Shown here: positions 1-5,608 of the stretch, one piece after another | How the letters are laid out: every line of letters begins with the position of its first letter | Numbering within the stretch: the stretch's first letter is position 1 | DNA from: Candidatus Aerophobota bacterium | GTDB taxonomy: Bacteria > Aerophobota > Aerophobia > Aerophobales > JAGGXI01 | Direction: 5' to 3' | DNA: 9,642 bases | NCBI GenBank assembly: GCA_021163155.1 | Contig: JAGGXI010000088.1 | Coordinates: 1 to 9,642 of the forward strand | Program-made: the position numbers and the translations under genes | The notes under the pieces: generated by a model | Told to the model about the DNA's origin: nothing | Seen by the model: only the letters and a program-made list of their open reading frames with translations | Databases searched by the model: none

Positions 1-46
1 TAAGCTGTAGTTATCCTTGCACTATCAAGATTGATCGGTAAAGTAA

Positions 47-104
47 GGTAGCCGCAACCTTCAGGTTGCGCTGTTTTACGCAGGCTCTGAGCCTCGCGGC
101 TACC
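47..104 (+). repeat. Double hairpin repeat, GGTAGCCGC family
   Basis: A 9-base arm GGTAGCCGC (47-55) is matched by its exact reverse complement at 96-104. Between them lie two hairpins: GCAACC-TTCA-GGTTGC (54-69) and AGGCT-CTG-AGCCT (82-94), separated by CTGTTTTACG. The whole could fold as a cruciform or cloverleaf. Related copies occur at 363-396, 1566-1755, 3995-4069, 5791-5814, 5913-5936 and 9596-9621. The flank TTCGTGCAAAA after this copy also recurs, inverted, beside the copy at 1566, so the mobile or duplicated unit may be longer than the hairpins. No coding capacity. Confidence 0.85.
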
Positions 105-319
105 ATTTTTTTCGTGCAAAAGTTGGTTTTCAAAAAACTATTTTTATTAAAGGAAAACTTTTCCTAATTAACTTCCCTATTTTTAACTTATGAGGAATTT
201 TTTTCCTCTTTCCTTCCTGAACTATCATAAAAATAATTCGTTAATTAACTCTAAGTAGAGGCCTCTGCTTACACTGATTTACAAAGATCTCTGAGTTTTC
301 CAGAAATCTCCTAAGTGGG
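105..319. other. AT-rich noncoding stretch with small inverted repeats
   Basis: I see no credible gene here on either strand. Small perfect inverted repeats are present: AGGAAAA-C-TTTTCCT (151-165), GAGGAA-TTTTT-TTCCTC (192-208) and an 18-base near-palindrome at 253-270 with one G-T mismatch. The two A/T-rich hairpins could act as weak terminators for a gene outside the window, but neither has the GC-rich stem plus T-run of a clear intrinsic terminator. Confidence 0.4.
271..310 (+). repeat. 40-bp interspersed repeat, copy 1
   Basis: The 40 bases starting ACACTGATTTAC match 1260-1299 at 35 of 40 positions. The second half forms an imperfect hairpin, AGATCTCTGA with CCAGAAATCT, corresponding to the perfect 10-bp hairpin in copy 2. 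Four of the five differences are transitions, as expected for a decaying dispersed repeat. Confidence 0.7.
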
Positions 320-396
320 TGCTAACGCATAAAGATGATGAGAAGGATTGCTCCTGTAGGTTGCATAGAACGCAAACTATGAATCTTGCGGCTACC
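320..396 (-). repeat. Composite repeat: 28-bp shared segment plus degenerate hairpin repeat
   Basis: Bases 320-347 are identical to 5494-5521, and the similarity continues for several more bases (AGGATTGCTCCT against AGGACTGTTCCT). Immediately after it, about 363-396 is a worn copy of the hairpin repeat in minus orientation. It ends in an intact GCGGCTACC arm (388-396), but its stem is largely broken. The two families thus sit edge to edge here, while at 5494 the same 28-bp segment sits inside a different element. Confidence 0.65.
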
Positions 397-483
397 AATT
401 TTAAGTCGATTGGCAAAAATTTTGCTTCTTTTTTAGTGATGATAAATCATCAAATTAATCATTAGAAAAAAGGGGAAATAATT

Positions 484-1200
484 ATGAAAAGAAAGACAAT
501 GTTTATAGTGATGATAGTCCTATTTTTTGTTTTGATTTTCGGTATAGCACAGGCATGGGGAAATTTAAGTATAGGAGGAACAGCAGGTTACTACAGCCCA
601 AAATTTGGGGAGATAAATAGCAGATATCTTGGGAATCTAACCGATGCATGGGGATCTCCGATGGGTTTAGAGCTTGAAGGAAATTTTGCTTCTGGGATAA
701 TGGTGGATTATGATATTTCTCCAAACATTTTTATAAGAGGAGAGTATAATAAATTTGTTTCAAAAAAGAGCGGGACCTGGTATCCAGAAATTTATTCGCA
801 AGGAACTATTGTATACAAAAATGAGTATAATCTTATAGAAAAATTAGTGGCTATGCCTATAATTTTATCCGGAGTATATAAATTTTCTTCAGAAAAGTCT
901 CGATGTTCTTACGCGGGAGTGGGCGTTTGCCTATTTTCTACTAAGTTTAACGAATCTTTGGAAATCAAGAAATACCGCAGTGGAGACTTAGTGAATGTTA
1001 TCCCTCTTCATAGCATTTCGGATAATGATAAGTCTATAGGTTATCAAGCATTAGCCGGGATGAAATTTAAAATGAAAGATTATTCTCTCGCCGGCGAAAT
1101 AAGGTATATTGTTGCTAAAGCAGAGATGAAAAAATTTTATACCACTGTTGATTTGGGAGGATTTTCTATGGGGATAGTAGCGAGCACTAATTTTAAATAA
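484..1200 (+). CDS. Putative outer-membrane beta-barrel protein
   Basis: This is a 238-residue exported protein. A basic start (MKRK) and a hydrophobic run (about residues 6-20) end in AQA, so signal peptidase I would probably cut after residue 24. The mature part alternates polar and hydrophobic residues, is rich in G, Y, S and N, and has amphipathic strands (such as IRGEYNKFVS and YSLAGEIRYIVAKAEM) spaced like those of a small eight-to-ten-strand porin of the OmpA/OmpW-like kind. It ends ...GIVASTNFK, with a phenylalanine next to last, much like the C-terminal aromatic signal of outer-membrane barrels. The start is supported by an AGGGGA ribosome site (471-476), seven bases upstream. No family-specific motif was recognised, so the function (porin, adhesin or structural) is unknown. 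It stands alone between two repeat-rich regions. Confidence 0.7.
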   Translation: MKRKTMFIVMIVLFFVLIFGIAQAWGNLSIGGTAGYYSPKFGEINSRYLGNLTDAWGSPMGLELEGNFASGIMVDYDISPNIFIRGEYNKFVSKKSGTWYPEIYSQGTIVYKNEYNLIEKLVAMPIILSGVYKFSSEKSRCSYAGVGVCLFSTKFNESLEIKKYRSGDLVNVIPLHSISDNDKSIGYQALAGMKFKMKDYSLAGEIRYIVAKAEMKKFYTTVDLGGFSMGIVASTNFK

Positions 1201-1299
1201 ATTGAGACATTTGAAAAGCCTACGCGGTCTCTTGATTACGCAGATTTTTAAAGATGATTACACTGATTTATAGAGATTTCTGACTTTTTCAGAAATCTC
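1201..1299 (+). repeat. Interspersed repeat with perfect hairpin, copy 2
   Basis: Bases 1260-1299 match 271-310 at 35 of 40 positions. They contain a perfect 10-bp hairpin, AGATTTCTGA-CTTTT-TCAGAAATCT (1274-1298). The preceding GATTACGCAG...GATTACACTGATTT phrase resembles a widespread type of bacterial intergenic repeat. The hairpin lies 74 bases after the stop of the barrel protein and could end its transcript, although the bases after it (CAAATTGTTTTTA) form only a poor T-run. Repeat is the safer call. Confidence 0.6.
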
Positions 1300-1391
1300 A
1301 AATTGTTTTTATGACAAAGATAGGAATAGGATTCAGAATCCAGAAGTCAGAATAAAATTGATGACTCCACGAGCGAGGCGCAAATTATCAT

Positions 1392-1544
1392 CTAATTTGC
1401 ACGTGTTGATGCAGAAGCTTGGCCATAGGTTTCTTTTACCCTTCTGGTTAAATCTTTTAAATCATACTTTTTCTCTGCTTTTCTAACTCTGGTTTCATGG
1501 AGTCCCGCCATCATATCATCTACTTCACCATTGGAATCTGTAAG
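1392..1544 (-). pseudogene. Possible C-terminal remnant of a small protein gene
   Basis: Reading the minus strand from 1544 to a TAG at 1392-1394 gives 50 residues. They look like natural protein rather than random AT-rich translation: a helix-forming, charged run GLHETRVRKAEKKYDLKDLT, then RRVKETYGQASASTRAN and stop. The first methionine is at 1514, leaving a 40-residue product with no ribosome site. An in-frame stop lies just upstream, next to the flank of the hairpin repeat at 1566. The likely reading is a gene whose front part was lost at a repeat boundary. I do not recognise the family. A perfect 8-bp hairpin (1380-1400) overlaps the stop codon. Confidence 0.3.
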
Positions 1545-1565
1545 CTAATTTTTGCACGAAAAAAT

Positions 1566-1677
1566 GGTAGCCGCAAGGCTCAGAGCCTGCGTTATTGTGT
1601 AATGGTCTTTCTTTGCGCAACCTAAGCCCCATTATTAGATGTTACTACTATTTAGCAGGGTAAAGGTTGCGGCTACC
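1566..1677 (+). repeat. Interrupted double hairpin repeat
   Basis: It starts with GGTAGCCGC and an AGGCT-CAG-AGCCT hairpin (1575-1587) and ends with GCGGCTACC (1669-1677), so the outer arms pair exactly. Bases 1566-1626 match 3995-4055 at about 53 of 61 positions, and every difference is a transition. Roughly 38 bases (1627-1664) separate the two halves of the second hairpin, GCAACC (1617-1622) and GGTTGC (1665-1670). These bases are absent from the 3995 copy, so they look like an insertion into the loop. Confidence 0.75.
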
Positions 1678-1755
1678 ACCTGCGCAAAACAGCGCAACCT
1701 GAAGGTTGCGGCTACCACCTGCGTAAAACAGCGCAACTTAAAAGTTGCGGCTACC
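1678..1755 (-). repeat. Tandem 39-bp hairpin repeat, two units
   Basis: Units 1678-1716 and 1717-1755 differ at 4 of 39 positions, and each ends in GCGGCTACC. The hairpin in the first is GCAACC-TGAA-GGTTGC and in the second GCAACT-TAAA-AGTTGC. The C-to-T change in one arm is matched by G-to-A in the other, so pairing is kept. The units are the reverse orientation of the element at 47. There are no unique spacers, so this is not a CRISPR array. Confidence 0.85.
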
Positions 1756-1778
1756 GTGAGGGTAAAGAAATCATCAAA

Positions 1779-1807
1779 TTGACAAAAAAGAAATATTGCA
1801 GTAGGAT
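1779..1807 (+). promoter_or_regulatory. Sigma70-type promoter for the PorV-like gene
   Basis: A perfect -35 TTGACA (1779-1784), a 17-base spacer and a -10 TAGGAT (1802-1807, four of six consensus bases). It begins 24 bases after the tandem repeats end, with transcription expected near 1814 and a leader of about 105 bases before the ATG at 1921. Confidence 0.5.
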
Positions 1808-1910
1808 ATTATTGTATCGGATAAAATTTTCTAAGAGGTATGTGTTGATAGTAAGAGCTGTTTGATCCCCAAGAGAGTATTTTCTGGTAAGTTTAGAAAT
1901 GAATGTTATG

Positions 1911-1915
1911 GGAGG
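1911..1915 (+). promoter_or_regulatory. Ribosome binding site deciding the 1921 start
   Basis: GGAGG ends five bases before the ATG at 1921. It lies inside the reading frame of an alternative upstream ATG at 1903, which has no such site. The 1921 start also places the basic MKK directly at the front of the signal peptide. Confidence 0.75.
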
Positions 1916-1920
1916 AAAAG

Positions 1921-2805
1921 ATGAAAAAAATAGGGATAATAATTGGAGGATTATTAACATTTACCTTAATTTCAGTAGGTAATGTTTATGCTGGCGGTGT
2001 GGGAACTACTGCCGCTGATTTCTTAAAGATTGGATTGGGGGCAAGGGCATCAGCAATGGGAGATGCCTTTACCGCTCTTGCCGATGATGGCAGCTGTTTA
2101 TACTGGAATCCAGCAGGGTTAGTTCAATTAAAGAATAAACAGCTTCTGGTAAGTTATAATAGTTGGTTTGCAGGGATTAAACAGGGGTATATAAGCTTTA
2201 CTCTACCTTTATCAGAGGAAGAGAGTGTAGGAGTGGGAACGAACTACCTGGATATGGGAGCTTTTGAGGGAAGAGATGAAGAGGGAACTCCTACAGGAAG
2301 TTTTGGAGCCTCTGATTTTCAATTGACCATAGGATACGCTAATAAACTTTCCGATAAATTTATGGCAGGTTTAAGCGGAGGAATATTACAAGATACCATA
2401 GCTAATGATAAAAAAAATACTTATTTAGTAAACGCAGGAGTTCTTTTTTTTACTAAAAAATCCCTTTCTTTAGGATTATCTGTTCAAAATATAGGTTCTA
2501 AGCTAAGCAGTGACAATCTTCCTCTTACCTTAAAATTAGGAGTAGCAAGAAAGATGAAGTCTTTAACTTTAGCTGCGGATATTTCTAAACCAATTGATAA
2601 TGAGATGTATTATTCAATAGGGGGGGAGTGGAGCATAAGAAAGGATTTATTCTTAAGAGTCGGTTATAAAAGTAATCAAGATATTGCTTCTGGTATAGCA
2701 ATAGGAATTGGTTTGAAGAGAGAAAAAATTGATTTTGATTATGCTTATGTTCCTTACGGAGATTTAGGTAATACTCATCGAATTTCCATCGTGATAAAAC
2801 TTTAA
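1921..2805 (+). CDS. PorV/PorQ-like (UPF0164-type) outer-membrane protein
   Basis: A 294-residue exported barrel protein. The signal peptide (residues 1-24) has MKK, a hydrophobic core and VYA before the expected cut. Next comes the family hallmark, GARASAMGDAFTALADD followed by YWNPAGL (about residues 40-67), typical of PorV/PorQ and UPF0164 proteins, which are FadL-like outer-membrane barrels. The rest consists of amphipathic strands rich in glycine and serine, ending HRISIVIKL. In Bacteroidota, PorV serves type IX secretion, but this family is also common in bacteria that lack that system, and nothing here shows secretion partners, so a specific role is not assigned. A second relative lies at 4331. 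The gene appears to be transcribed alone from the promoter at 1779. Confidence 0.85.
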   Translation: MKKIGIIIGGLLTFTLISVGNVYAGGVGTTAADFLKIGLGARASAMGDAFTALADDGSCLYWNPAGLVQLKNKQLLVSYNSWFAGIKQGYISFTLPLSEEESVGVGTNYLDMGAFEGRDEEGTPTGSFGASDFQLTIGYANKLSDKFMAGLSGGILQDTIANDKKNTYLVNAGVLFFTKKSLSLGLSVQNIGSKLSSDNLPLTLKLGVARKMKSLTLAADISKPIDNEMYYSIGGEWSIRKDLFLRVGYKSNQDIASGIAIGIGLKREKIDFDYAYVPYGDLGNTHRISIVIKL

Positions 2806-2832
2806 TCCTCAAAAATATCAATTCGTTACAGC

Positions 2833-2840
2833 AAGGAGGT
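2833..2840 (+). promoter_or_regulatory. Orphan Shine-Dalgarno-like sequence
   Basis: AAGGAGGT is a perfect complement to the usual 16S rRNA tail, but no start codon lies at a workable distance. The nearest TTG (2855) opens a frame of only four codons. It sits between the end of the PorV-like gene and the next promoter and may be the relic of a lost reading frame. Confidence 0.35.
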
Positions 2841-2854
2841 TAATAGAGCAAATT

Positions 2855-2882
2855 TTGACATTTGATTAAATTATGGTAAAAT
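2855..2882 (+). promoter_or_regulatory. Strong extended -10 promoter
   Basis: A perfect -35 TTGACA (2855-2860), a 16-base spacer and a -10 TAAAAT (2877-2882, five of six) preceded by TGG, which gives the extended -10 TG motif. The predicted transcript start is near 2889, about 45 bases before the ATG at 2934. This is the best promoter in the window. Confidence 0.7.
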
Positions 2883-2933
2883 ATTCTTTGCTGCACCCTT
2901 AAAAGATTTGTTGTTTAAAAGAAGAGGTAAATT

Positions 2934-3380
2934 ATGGGAAATCCTTCAAAAAAAGAGCGGTTTGAATTGCTTTTAGAACAATTAAATGGAAAGATGGATT
3001 TGCTGGTGGAAGGTCATCATTCTTTAAGTGAGAGAATAGAACGTATGCGAGTAGAAATGGATGAGAAGTTAGAGGAAAGAACTCTTCTGCTACAAGCGGG
3101 AATGATTAGCCTGAGAGAACAACTCCAAAAAGAATTCCGAACAGAACTTGGCACAACGAGAGAACAACTCCAAAAAGAATTCCGAACAGAGCTTGGCACA
3201 ACGAGAGAACAACTCCAAAAAGAATTCCGAACAGAACTAAAGTCAACCGAGGGAAGACTTCAAACAGAACTTGGCAATAAAATAGAAAAAGTTGATGTAA
3301 AATTAACTACAGCACTAAAAAGATTGAATCAACATGAAGAAAGGATAAATAAACTTGAGGAAAAAGTAAGCCGTTTTTAA
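2934..3380 (+). CDS. Coiled-coil protein with three 15-residue repeats
   Basis: A 148-residue, highly charged, cysteine-free protein with no signal peptide or membrane segment, so probably cytoplasmic. Nearly the whole length is predicted coiled coil. Residues 61-105 are three copies of a 15-residue unit, REQLQKEFRTELGTT, changing to KST at the end of the third. The DNA behind them repeats with a 45-base period (3113-3238) and is almost identical between copies, so the expansion is recent. The flanking parts (LNGKMDLLVEGHHSLSERIERM at the front, LNQHEERINKLEEKV at the back) resemble small uncharacterised coiled-coil proteins common in candidate-phylum genomes. The molecular function is unknown. 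A GAGGT ribosome site (2924-2928) sits five bases from the ATG. The promoter at 2855 should drive it, possibly together with def 95 bases downstream. Confidence 0.75.
   Translation: MGNPSKKERFELLLEQLNGKMDLLVEGHHSLSERIERMRVEMDEKLEERTLLLQAGMISLREQLQKEFRTELGTTREQLQKEFRTELGTTREQLQKEFRTELKSTEGRLQTELGNKIEKVDVKLTTALKRLNQHEERINKLEEKVSRF
3113..3238 (+). repeat. In-frame 45-bp tandem repeat
   Basis: There are three units, starting at 3113, 3158 and 3203. The last is cut to about 36 bases before it diverges. The first two differ by a single visible base (GAACTT against GAGCTT). The unit length is a multiple of three, so copy number can change without a frameshift. Confidence 0.9.
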
Positions 3381-3475
3381 TGTAATTCTTAAAAGAGAGT
3401 TATTTTTATGCTTAAAATAATATGTAAAGTAAGCATAGTGAATTATAAAAATAGATTAAAAAGAGGAATAAAAAT

Positions 3476-3919
3476 ATGGTATCTCTTTATAAAATTAGAA
3501 AATATGGAGACCCTATACTACGGAAGAAATGTAATATAGTGAAAAATATTGGGATAGAGGAAGAGAAAATTCTTAAACGAATGAGTGAAACTATGTATGC
3601 CTCTCAAGCAATAGGGTTAGCTGCTCCTCAGGTTGGAATAGATAAACAATTAATTGTAGTAGACGTTGATGAAGGTCTTTTAAAGTTAATTAATCCTTTG
3701 ATTTTATTGAAGGAAGGAGAAGGCGTTTTAGAGGAGGGATGTCTTTCTGTCCCCGGGATTACTGTAAAAGTAAAAAGAGCAAAAAATATAGTGGTTGAGG
3801 GATGGAACGAAGAAGGAAAAAGAGTAAAAGTAGAGGCAAAAGGCCTTTTTGCGCGTGCCATTCAGCATGAAATTGACCATTTACAAGGAATTTTAATTAT
3901 TGATTATGCTAATTCATAA
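3476..3919 (+). CDS. def: Peptide deformylase
   Basis: Removes the N-terminal formyl group from new proteins at the ribosome, acting in the cytoplasm. All three family motifs are present: GLAAPQ (residues 47-52), EGCLS (87-91) and HEIDH (131-135). C89, H131 and H135 are the expected metal ligands (usually iron) and E132 the catalytic base. At 147 residues it is at the short end of the family: the protein stops 12 residues after the last histidine, without a long C-terminal helix, and the usual DRL-like ending reads DYANS. The ATG has an AGAGGA ribosome site (3462-3467) eight bases upstream. def often sits beside fmt (Met-tRNA formyltransferase), but not here. Its neighbours are the coiled-coil gene and a repeat. 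Confidence 0.95.
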   Translation: MVSLYKIRKYGDPILRKKCNIVKNIGIEEEKILKRMSETMYASQAIGLAAPQVGIDKQLIVVDVDEGLLKLINPLILLKEGEGVLEEGCLSVPGITVKVKRAKNIVVEGWNEEGKRVKVEAKGLFARAIQHEIDHLQGILIIDYANS

Positions 3920-3994
3920 GAAACATAAAATTTAGTAACCTTAATTAATTCATAGCTCATAGCAAAACAAAAAAACACAAAGCCTATGAAAATT

Positions 3995-4069
3995 GGCAGC
4001 CGTGAGGCTTAGAGCCTGCGTTATTATGTAACGATCTTTCTTTGCGTAACCTAAGAAATGCGGCTATCA
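3995..4069 (+). repeat. Degenerate double hairpin repeat
   Basis: Same structure as 1566-1677 without the inserted segment. It has a worn GGCAGCCG arm, an AGGCT-TAG-AGCCT hairpin (4005-4017), a shared middle (CTTTCTTTGCG) and a worn CGGCTATC arm. It ends 13 bases before the ribosome site of the next gene, so it lies in that gene's leader or promoter. Confidence 0.75.
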
Positions 4070-4098
4070 TATAAATTATTTAAAGGAGAGGTGAAAAA

Positions 4099-4329
4099 AT
4101 GGCTAAAGCTTATTTAAAAATTAAAGTAGAAATGGGTAGAGAAAGAAGTTTAAGGGACGCTCTTTTAAAGTTTGATGAAATAAGATCTGCGGAATTAACC
4201 ACAGGAAATCAAGATATTATAGCTGTGATTGAAAGTAATAGCTATGAAAATATTCTTCAAGCAGTAAATGATAGATTTAGAACGCTTAAAGGAGTTAAAA
4301 GCACGGTAACCGATTTAGTATTGGAATAA
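4099..4329 (+). CDS. Stand-alone Lrp/AsnC-type ligand-binding (RAM) domain protein
   Basis: A 76-residue cytoplasmic protein corresponding to the C-terminal effector domain of Lrp/AsnC regulators, without their DNA-binding helix-turn-helix. The fold pattern is visible: strand AYLKIKVE (residues 4-11), helix ERSLRDALLKFDEI, then the hallmark SAELTTGNQDIIAVIES (30-46), helix YENILQAVNDRF and the final strand GVKSTVTDLVLE. Such domains bind amino acids or other small molecules and form dimers and octamers. Stand-alone versions are known, but their roles are mostly unproven. The ribosome site is strong (AAGGAG and GAGGT within 4083-4092). The stop is one base from the TTG start of the next gene, so the two are probably translated together. 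Confidence 0.85.
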   Translation: MAKAYLKIKVEMGRERSLRDALLKFDEIRSAELTTGNQDIIAVIESNSYENILQAVNDRFRTLKGVKSTVTDLVLE

Positions 4330-4330
4330 A

Positions 4331-5371
4331 TTGAAGAGTAAAGTAAAAGAGCATAAAGGGGGATTCATAAAAGGAATAGTGATAGGAGGAGTATTACTTT
4401 TATTGGCTGTGCCTGCATTAGCCTTTACTCCATCAGGGACTAAAGCTTTAACTATGGGAGGAGCTTTTACTGCTATAGCCGATGACCAGAGCTCTGTATT
4501 CTGGAATCCAGCAGGGATAACTCAAAGGAGCTCTTTTAATTTGGGAACTTCTCTTAGTGTTACAGGAGAAAATATAGGTACTCTTAATGAGTTTTACAAT
4601 TTATATAGAACTTTGCAGGATAAGGACTATGAAACAGCCAAGAATATTGCTGAGAAAATTTCTGGTAAAGAAGTAAGTTTAAAACCTACAGCTGTTTTTG
4701 GAATAGAACTTATACATAATTTAGCTATAACAGAAAGGATACAATCAGAGTTCAAGATAGAGAAATTTAAATACTATGATGAAGAACCTAATCCTTATAT
4801 AGAGATAGAAGGTGAGGGAATTATCCTTACCCCTATTTATTTGACTTTTGGAGGGAAGTTTTCTCGGACACCTTTTAGCGGAGGAATCAATGTAAAATAT
4901 ATCCAGGGGGAAAGGTATAATACCCATCTTAATATTTTATCCTCCGGAGACTTTCAGAAGATTGAAGAGAAGAGCAAGGCTTCTCCTCTCACTTCGTTTG
5001 ATATAGGTATTCTCTATAAAGAGAAAGGGATAAGTGGGGGATTAATGGTAGAGAATTTACTGGAACCTGAGATAAAGTTTTCCAATTTTGCTCCCTTAAT
5101 TCTTTCCCGCAAGATTAATATAGGGGTTTCCTTTAAACCTGCTTCTATGCTTACTTTATCTTCAGATGTTCATAATATTACTGATAAAAACAGAACATAT
5201 CACATTGGAGGAGAGATAAATTTAACTTTATTAAAATTAAGAATGGGTTCAGATAATGGGGACTTTACTTATGGCTTAGGTCTTAAGTTGGGTTCTCTTA
5301 ATTTGGATTTTGCATATTTTAAGAAGAAAAATAATCCTCTTTTTTTGTCCACATTATGTTTGAATATTTAA
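4331..5371 (+). CDS. PorV/PorQ-like (UPF0164-type) outer-membrane protein, second copy
   Basis: A 346-residue exported protein. The TTG at 4331 gives a complete signal peptide: a basic stretch (MKSKVKEHK), a hydrophobic core IVIGGVLLLLAVP and a cut after ALA (residue 31). A later GTG at 4378 would remove the basic front, so TTG is preferred although its own ribosome site (TGGA, five bases away) is weak. Translation is probably coupled to the RAM-domain gene that ends one base upstream. The family hallmark TKALTMGGAFTAIADD followed by FWNPAGI is at residues 37-63. The remainder is amphipathic strands with a long insertion around residues 85-150. It differs enough from the 1921 gene in length and detail to be an older paralogue rather than a recent duplicate. 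The transported substrate is unknown. Confidence 0.8.
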   Translation: MKSKVKEHKGGFIKGIVIGGVLLLLAVPALAFTPSGTKALTMGGAFTAIADDQSSVFWNPAGITQRSSFNLGTSLSVTGENIGTLNEFYNLYRTLQDKDYETAKNIAEKISGKEVSLKPTAVFGIELIHNLAITERIQSEFKIEKFKYYDEEPNPYIEIEGEGIILTPIYLTFGGKFSRTPFSGGINVKYIQGERYNTHLNILSSGDFQKIEEKSKASPLTSFDIGILYKEKGISGGLMVENLLEPEIKFSNFAPLILSRKINIGVSFKPASMLTLSSDVHNITDKNRTYHIGGEINLTLLKLRMGSDNGDFTYGLGLKLGSLNLDFAYFKKKNNPLFLSTLCLNI

Positions 5372-5391
5372 CCTGAATTCGTTAATTTGAA

Positions 5392-5409
5392 TAATATTAG
5401 CTAATATTA
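5392..5409. other. Perfect 18-bp palindrome
   Basis: TAATATTAGCTAATATTA reads the same on both strands, with no loop. It lies 20 bases after the stop of the PorV-like gene. A loop-free dyad suits a dimeric DNA-binding protein better than a terminator, but A/T richness makes chance more likely than usual. Confidence 0.45.
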
Positions 5410-5436
5410 ATTCCGAAACGTAGCCTTGATGAGGAA

Positions 5437-5600
5437 ATGAGTAGATGAGTGAATGAATAGATGGGTAAATGAGTGAATGAGAAAAAGAGTAAATGCTAAC
5501 GCATAAAGATGATGAGAAGGACTGTTCCTCTTACCCATCGTCCCATTTACCTATTTACTCATAAACAGCGACGGAGGGAAAAGTCCCGAGATTCTCCTTA
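5437..5600 (+). repeat. Inverted-repeat element with 8-bp tandem units, copy 1
   Basis: Bases 5437-5467 and the reverse complement of 5532-5562 agree at 23 of 31 positions, forming long imperfect terminal inverted repeats. Both arms are built from variants of an 8-base unit such as GTAAATGA. The interior contains the 28-bp segment shared with 320-347. A tail after the right arm (ATAAACAGC ... AAAAGTCCCGAGAT) is shared with 8237-8270. No coding capacity, so it resembles a small non-autonomous (MITE-like) element, although no transposase or target-site duplication is seen. Confidence 0.6.
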
Positions 5601-5608
5601 AAAGCGAG

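Noticed and set aside
130-228. Minus-strand 33-residue frame starting at an ATG near 228
   Set aside because: Its K/I-rich composition is what random AT-rich DNA gives, and it has no ribosome site or family resemblance.
410-446. Promoter upstream of the barrel gene (TTGGCA and GATAAA)
   Set aside because: The spacing is about 25 bases, and no acceptable -10 lies at 16-18 bases from TTGGCA.
503-724. Minus-strand open frame inside the barrel protein gene
   Set aside because: It lies entirely antisense to a gene with a signal peptide and ribosome site, and its translation has no recognisable features.
1566-1755. CRISPR-like array of repeats
   Set aside because: The 39-bp units abut directly without unique spacers, copies elsewhere are dispersed in both orientations, and no cas gene is in the window.
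1903-1920. N-terminal extension of the PorV-like protein from ATG at 1903
   Set aside because: The extra codons include the GGAGG ribosome site and would put acidic residues before the signal peptide.
2585-2821. Minus-strand open frame over the end of the PorV-like gene
   Set aside because: It overlaps the well-supported family sequence, and its own translation is low-complexity and lacks a ribosome site.
3408-3436. Terminator between the coiled-coil gene and def
   Set aside because: ATGCTTA/TAAGCAT is a 7-bp, AT-rich stem with a 15-base loop and no T-run after it.
1921-5371. Type IX secretion system suggested by PorV-like proteins
   Set aside because: No other Por/Spr/Gld component or C-terminal sorting-domain protein is present, and the family occurs widely without type IX secretion.
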